DNA from: Chthonomonadaceae bacterium
GTDB lineage: Bacteria > Armatimonadota > Chthonomonadetes > Chthonomonadales > Chthonomonadaceae
DNA: 64,000 nucleotides
Assembly (NCBI GenBank): GCA_025352825.1
Contig: JANXSG010000041.1
Span: 1-64,000 of the forward strand
Direction: 5' to 3'
Part shown: positions 61,853 through 64,000 of the stretch, one piece after another
How the letters are laid out: each line of letters begins with the position of its first letter
How positions within the stretch are numbered: the first letter of the stretch is position 1
Position numbers and translations under genes: made by a program
The notes under the pieces: model-generated
Seen by the model: the letters and a program-made list of their open reading frames with translations, nothing else
Told to the model about the DNA's origin: nothing
Database searches by the model: none

Positions 61853-61868
61853 ATCTAAGTGGTTCCCT

Positions 61869-62180
61869 TCAGACTACAATACTTTCAATTCTTAGTTTAG
61901 TATGTTTTTGTCGATGGCCGTATCGGCGGCTCTCGTTCTTTTTGGGTTTGAATGTGAAGCCGTTGATCTTCTTATTTTTTCCCTGCTCAACGATTTTTGC
62001 CACTACCTTGGCTCCTACTACAAGCGGCGCGCCAAATGTTACCCCAGAATCAGCATTGACCATGAGAACTTCATCCAGCTCAACCATCGTTTCCGGTTCG
62101 CCTTCAATTTTTTCCACAATTATCATATTGCCGGCTGCCACTCGATACTGTTTGCCACCGGTCTTAACTATTGCATACAT
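61869..62180 (-). CDS. rplU: 50S ribosomal protein L21
   Basis: [41 protein letters not shown]...[28 protein letters not shown]. Confidence 0.96.
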   Translation of the reverse strand: MYAIVKTGGKQYRVAAGNMIIVEKIEGEPETMVELDEVLMVNADSGVTFGAPLVVGAKVVAKIVEQGKNKKINGFTFKPKKNESRRYGHRQKHTKLRIESIVV

Positions 62181-62515
62181 AGGTAATCCTCTCCCCAAAC
62201 CTGGTTCCAGCCACAGGCAGGGGAACCATCATAATAATTCTATAGGAATTCGCGCAGGAATAAATATACAGAACTGCACAAAGTCAGTGATTGAATCTAC
62301 CACATAGCACCCTCGGATGTCAAGGCAAAATAGAAGGTTTCACCTATATTTGTATTAATTCAGTCCAGGACATGCTCTCAAAAAGCATGTTTGCGAGAAA
62401 TTAACAATCTTTGATCGTAACTATTCAGCATGGCGATTCGCAACCGTCGTATATACTCACACTTCACATTTAAAACATTGCAGATGTAGACTGAGTGAAC
62501 TCGAAGTCAGGATAT

Positions 62516-62625
62516 TAGCCGCAAAAAAGCACGAAAAACTATCAAGAATTTCTAAACACAATAAATTGACAAATAAGTATGTATATAGTAACACTATTTG
62601 CGCATTTTGTGCTTTTTTGCGGCTA
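62516..62625 (-). repeat. 110 bp miniature inverted-repeat element, copy 2
   Basis: TAGCCGCAAAAAAGCAC...GTGCTTTTTTGCGGCTA; reverse complement aligns along its length with 35765-35876. Confidence 0.8.
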
Positions 62626-62992
62626 TTTTATCCTCGCTTATCATTGAGTATAAAACTTATTTCGATTTTAATACCCACATAAATGACTAACAGTTTATGC
62701 TGAATAATTACCTTTATCCCCAAAAAAAAAGAAGGGAACAAAATTCCGAGTCCTAGCGTCCAACACATAATATGTCTATGTGGGTGATATTGTGTGAGCG
62801 ATAATTTATCGAGTCATATTCCAAGATAACTTCTCTCTCCGGTTGTCATCACTTCTCCCTCTGGATTTCCAAGTGGTTGTAAGTATGTTTGTTACACGCA
62901 TCAATTTCGCCTAGCTGCGTAAATTTCCAATAAAACGACATTCATATCCTGAGTCATAATTTCGGCGTGCTGGAGACTTCAAGGGAGATATC

Positions 62993-64000
62993 TTGCGAAA
63001 AAACATGCAGGGATTCTGCATAATTTACCTCATTACGATGCTTGTCGGTATGCGTGGTAATGCTCAGGAATTTCCAGTTATCCCATACGTTGATCCTTCT
63101 CAACTCGCGGTGCCATGGGGATGGCACAGTTTCTATAAACAGCCTTGGCGAGCATATATGGAAACGCGGAGTGGTTACAGTTTTCTTCAGGGAATTGGAG
63201 TTAACTATAATGCTCCTTCCAATGATGAACTTGCTATTCGGACACTGACAGCAGCAGGTGTGAAAGCGGTACGGTATCAGATTGGCTGGGGATCAGTCAA
63301 CTGGAATGAAACTGCGCTTTTGCAAGATTCCAAAATACGGAATACTCTCACGCTTTTCAAGAAATATGGTCTTCGGCCTACGATATTGCTAAACGCTCAT
63401 CATGGATTTCCATGCCCTCTCAAATCATTTTCCAGAGTGCTGATTACAAATGCCCCGTTAAATAGCAAAACCGTGACACTCGATGATGTTAACGGTATTG
63501 TTCCAAAATATACCGGACTGAGCAATCTTACTGGCTACAAGGCAGCGGAAGTATTTATTACGAGCGTCAATGCGACTACGCACATGTGCAAATTGAGCCA
63601 CCCTCTTCCAGTATCACTTTTCGCTGGGAACTCCGTTTCTCTGGCTACTCTCAAATACCGGCCTCTCTTTCCAGTTGGAAATTTGAACTATGTTAAAACT
63701 ATTGACGGCTGGAAAAAATATGCACTTCTGATTTGCAGTACTGCTAAAAGCTGTGGAATTCAAAATTTCGATCTCGAGATTTGGAACGAACTCTCCTTTG
63801 GATCTAATTTTCTGAATATCAATAACTACTACCAACCGCCAGCAGTAAATTTCCCTCAAACGGACTACTTGCTATCTGGGGGGCATCTTTGGGAAATGGC
63901 TGCTCATACTATCTCTGCTGTGAAAGCTAAATATCCTGCTGTAAATCTTATCTGGGGTTTCTCGAATTCTTCTTTTTTCCATACTCCAGCGGATAAGCTG
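62993..64000 (+). CDS. Secreted glycoside-hydrolase-like protein (clan GH-A-like), truncated by window end
   Basis: TTG start after AAGGGAG; signal-like MQGFCIIYLITMLVGMRGNAQ; LTAAGVKAVRYQIGWGSVNWNETA, GLRPTILLNAHHGFP, FDLEIWNELSFGSNF. Confidence 0.75.
   Translation, partial: MRKNMQGFCIIYLITMLVGMRGNAQEFPVIPYVDPSQLAVPWGWHSFYKQPWRAYMETRSGYSFLQGIGVNYNAPSNDELAIRTLTAAGVKAVRYQIGWGSVNWNETALLQDSKIRNTLTLFKKYGLRPTILLNAHHGFPCPLKSFSRVLITNAPLNSKTVTLDDVNGIVPKYTGLSNLTGYKAAEVFITSVNATTHMCKLSHPLPVSLFAGNSVSLATLKYRPLFPVGNLNYVKTIDGWKKYALLICSTAKSCGIQNFDLEIWNELSFGSNFLNINNYYQPPAVNFPQTDYLLSGGHLWEMAAHTISAVKAKYPAVNLIWGFSNSSFFHTPADKL

Overview
64 kb bacterial chromosomal window, moderate GC, no rRNA, tRNA or CRISPR array recognised. 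The gene content (PSD1/DUF1501 pairs, DUF5335, DUF4382, CHAT and S8 proteins) would fit an Armatimonadota- or planctomycete-like lineage, but I did not establish taxonomy. Core genes: hslU, miaA, hfq, dapF, purL, a cold-shock gene, a thioredoxin, hisG, ruvA, rpmA and rplU. Accessory content: (a) two PSD1 (cytochrome c/DUF1549/DUF1553) genes and three DUF1501 genes; (b) a three-gene operon of zinc-finger protein, TPR-CHAT protease and exported subtilase with intact catalytic motifs; (c) a minus-strand cluster with a 12-cysteine small protein, a CxxC thioredoxin-fold protein, an HPr-kinase-like P-loop protein and a split nucleotidyltransferase; (d) decayed IS1380-family copies with complementary deletions, a second decayed DDE-type IS and an IS OrfA remnant; (e) several families of short terminal-inverted-repeat or palindromic intergenic elements. 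Several accessory genes carry single frameshifts or stops (RHS, PIN toxin, RCC1, PPC-like repeat protein, nucleotidyltransferase, Cys-rich precursor) while housekeeping genes look intact. The best candidates for something undescribed are the Cys-rich peptide cluster (56.9-61.4 kb) and the CHAT/subtilase operon (29.9-34.6 kb). All calls come from reading motifs by eye; no database search was run.
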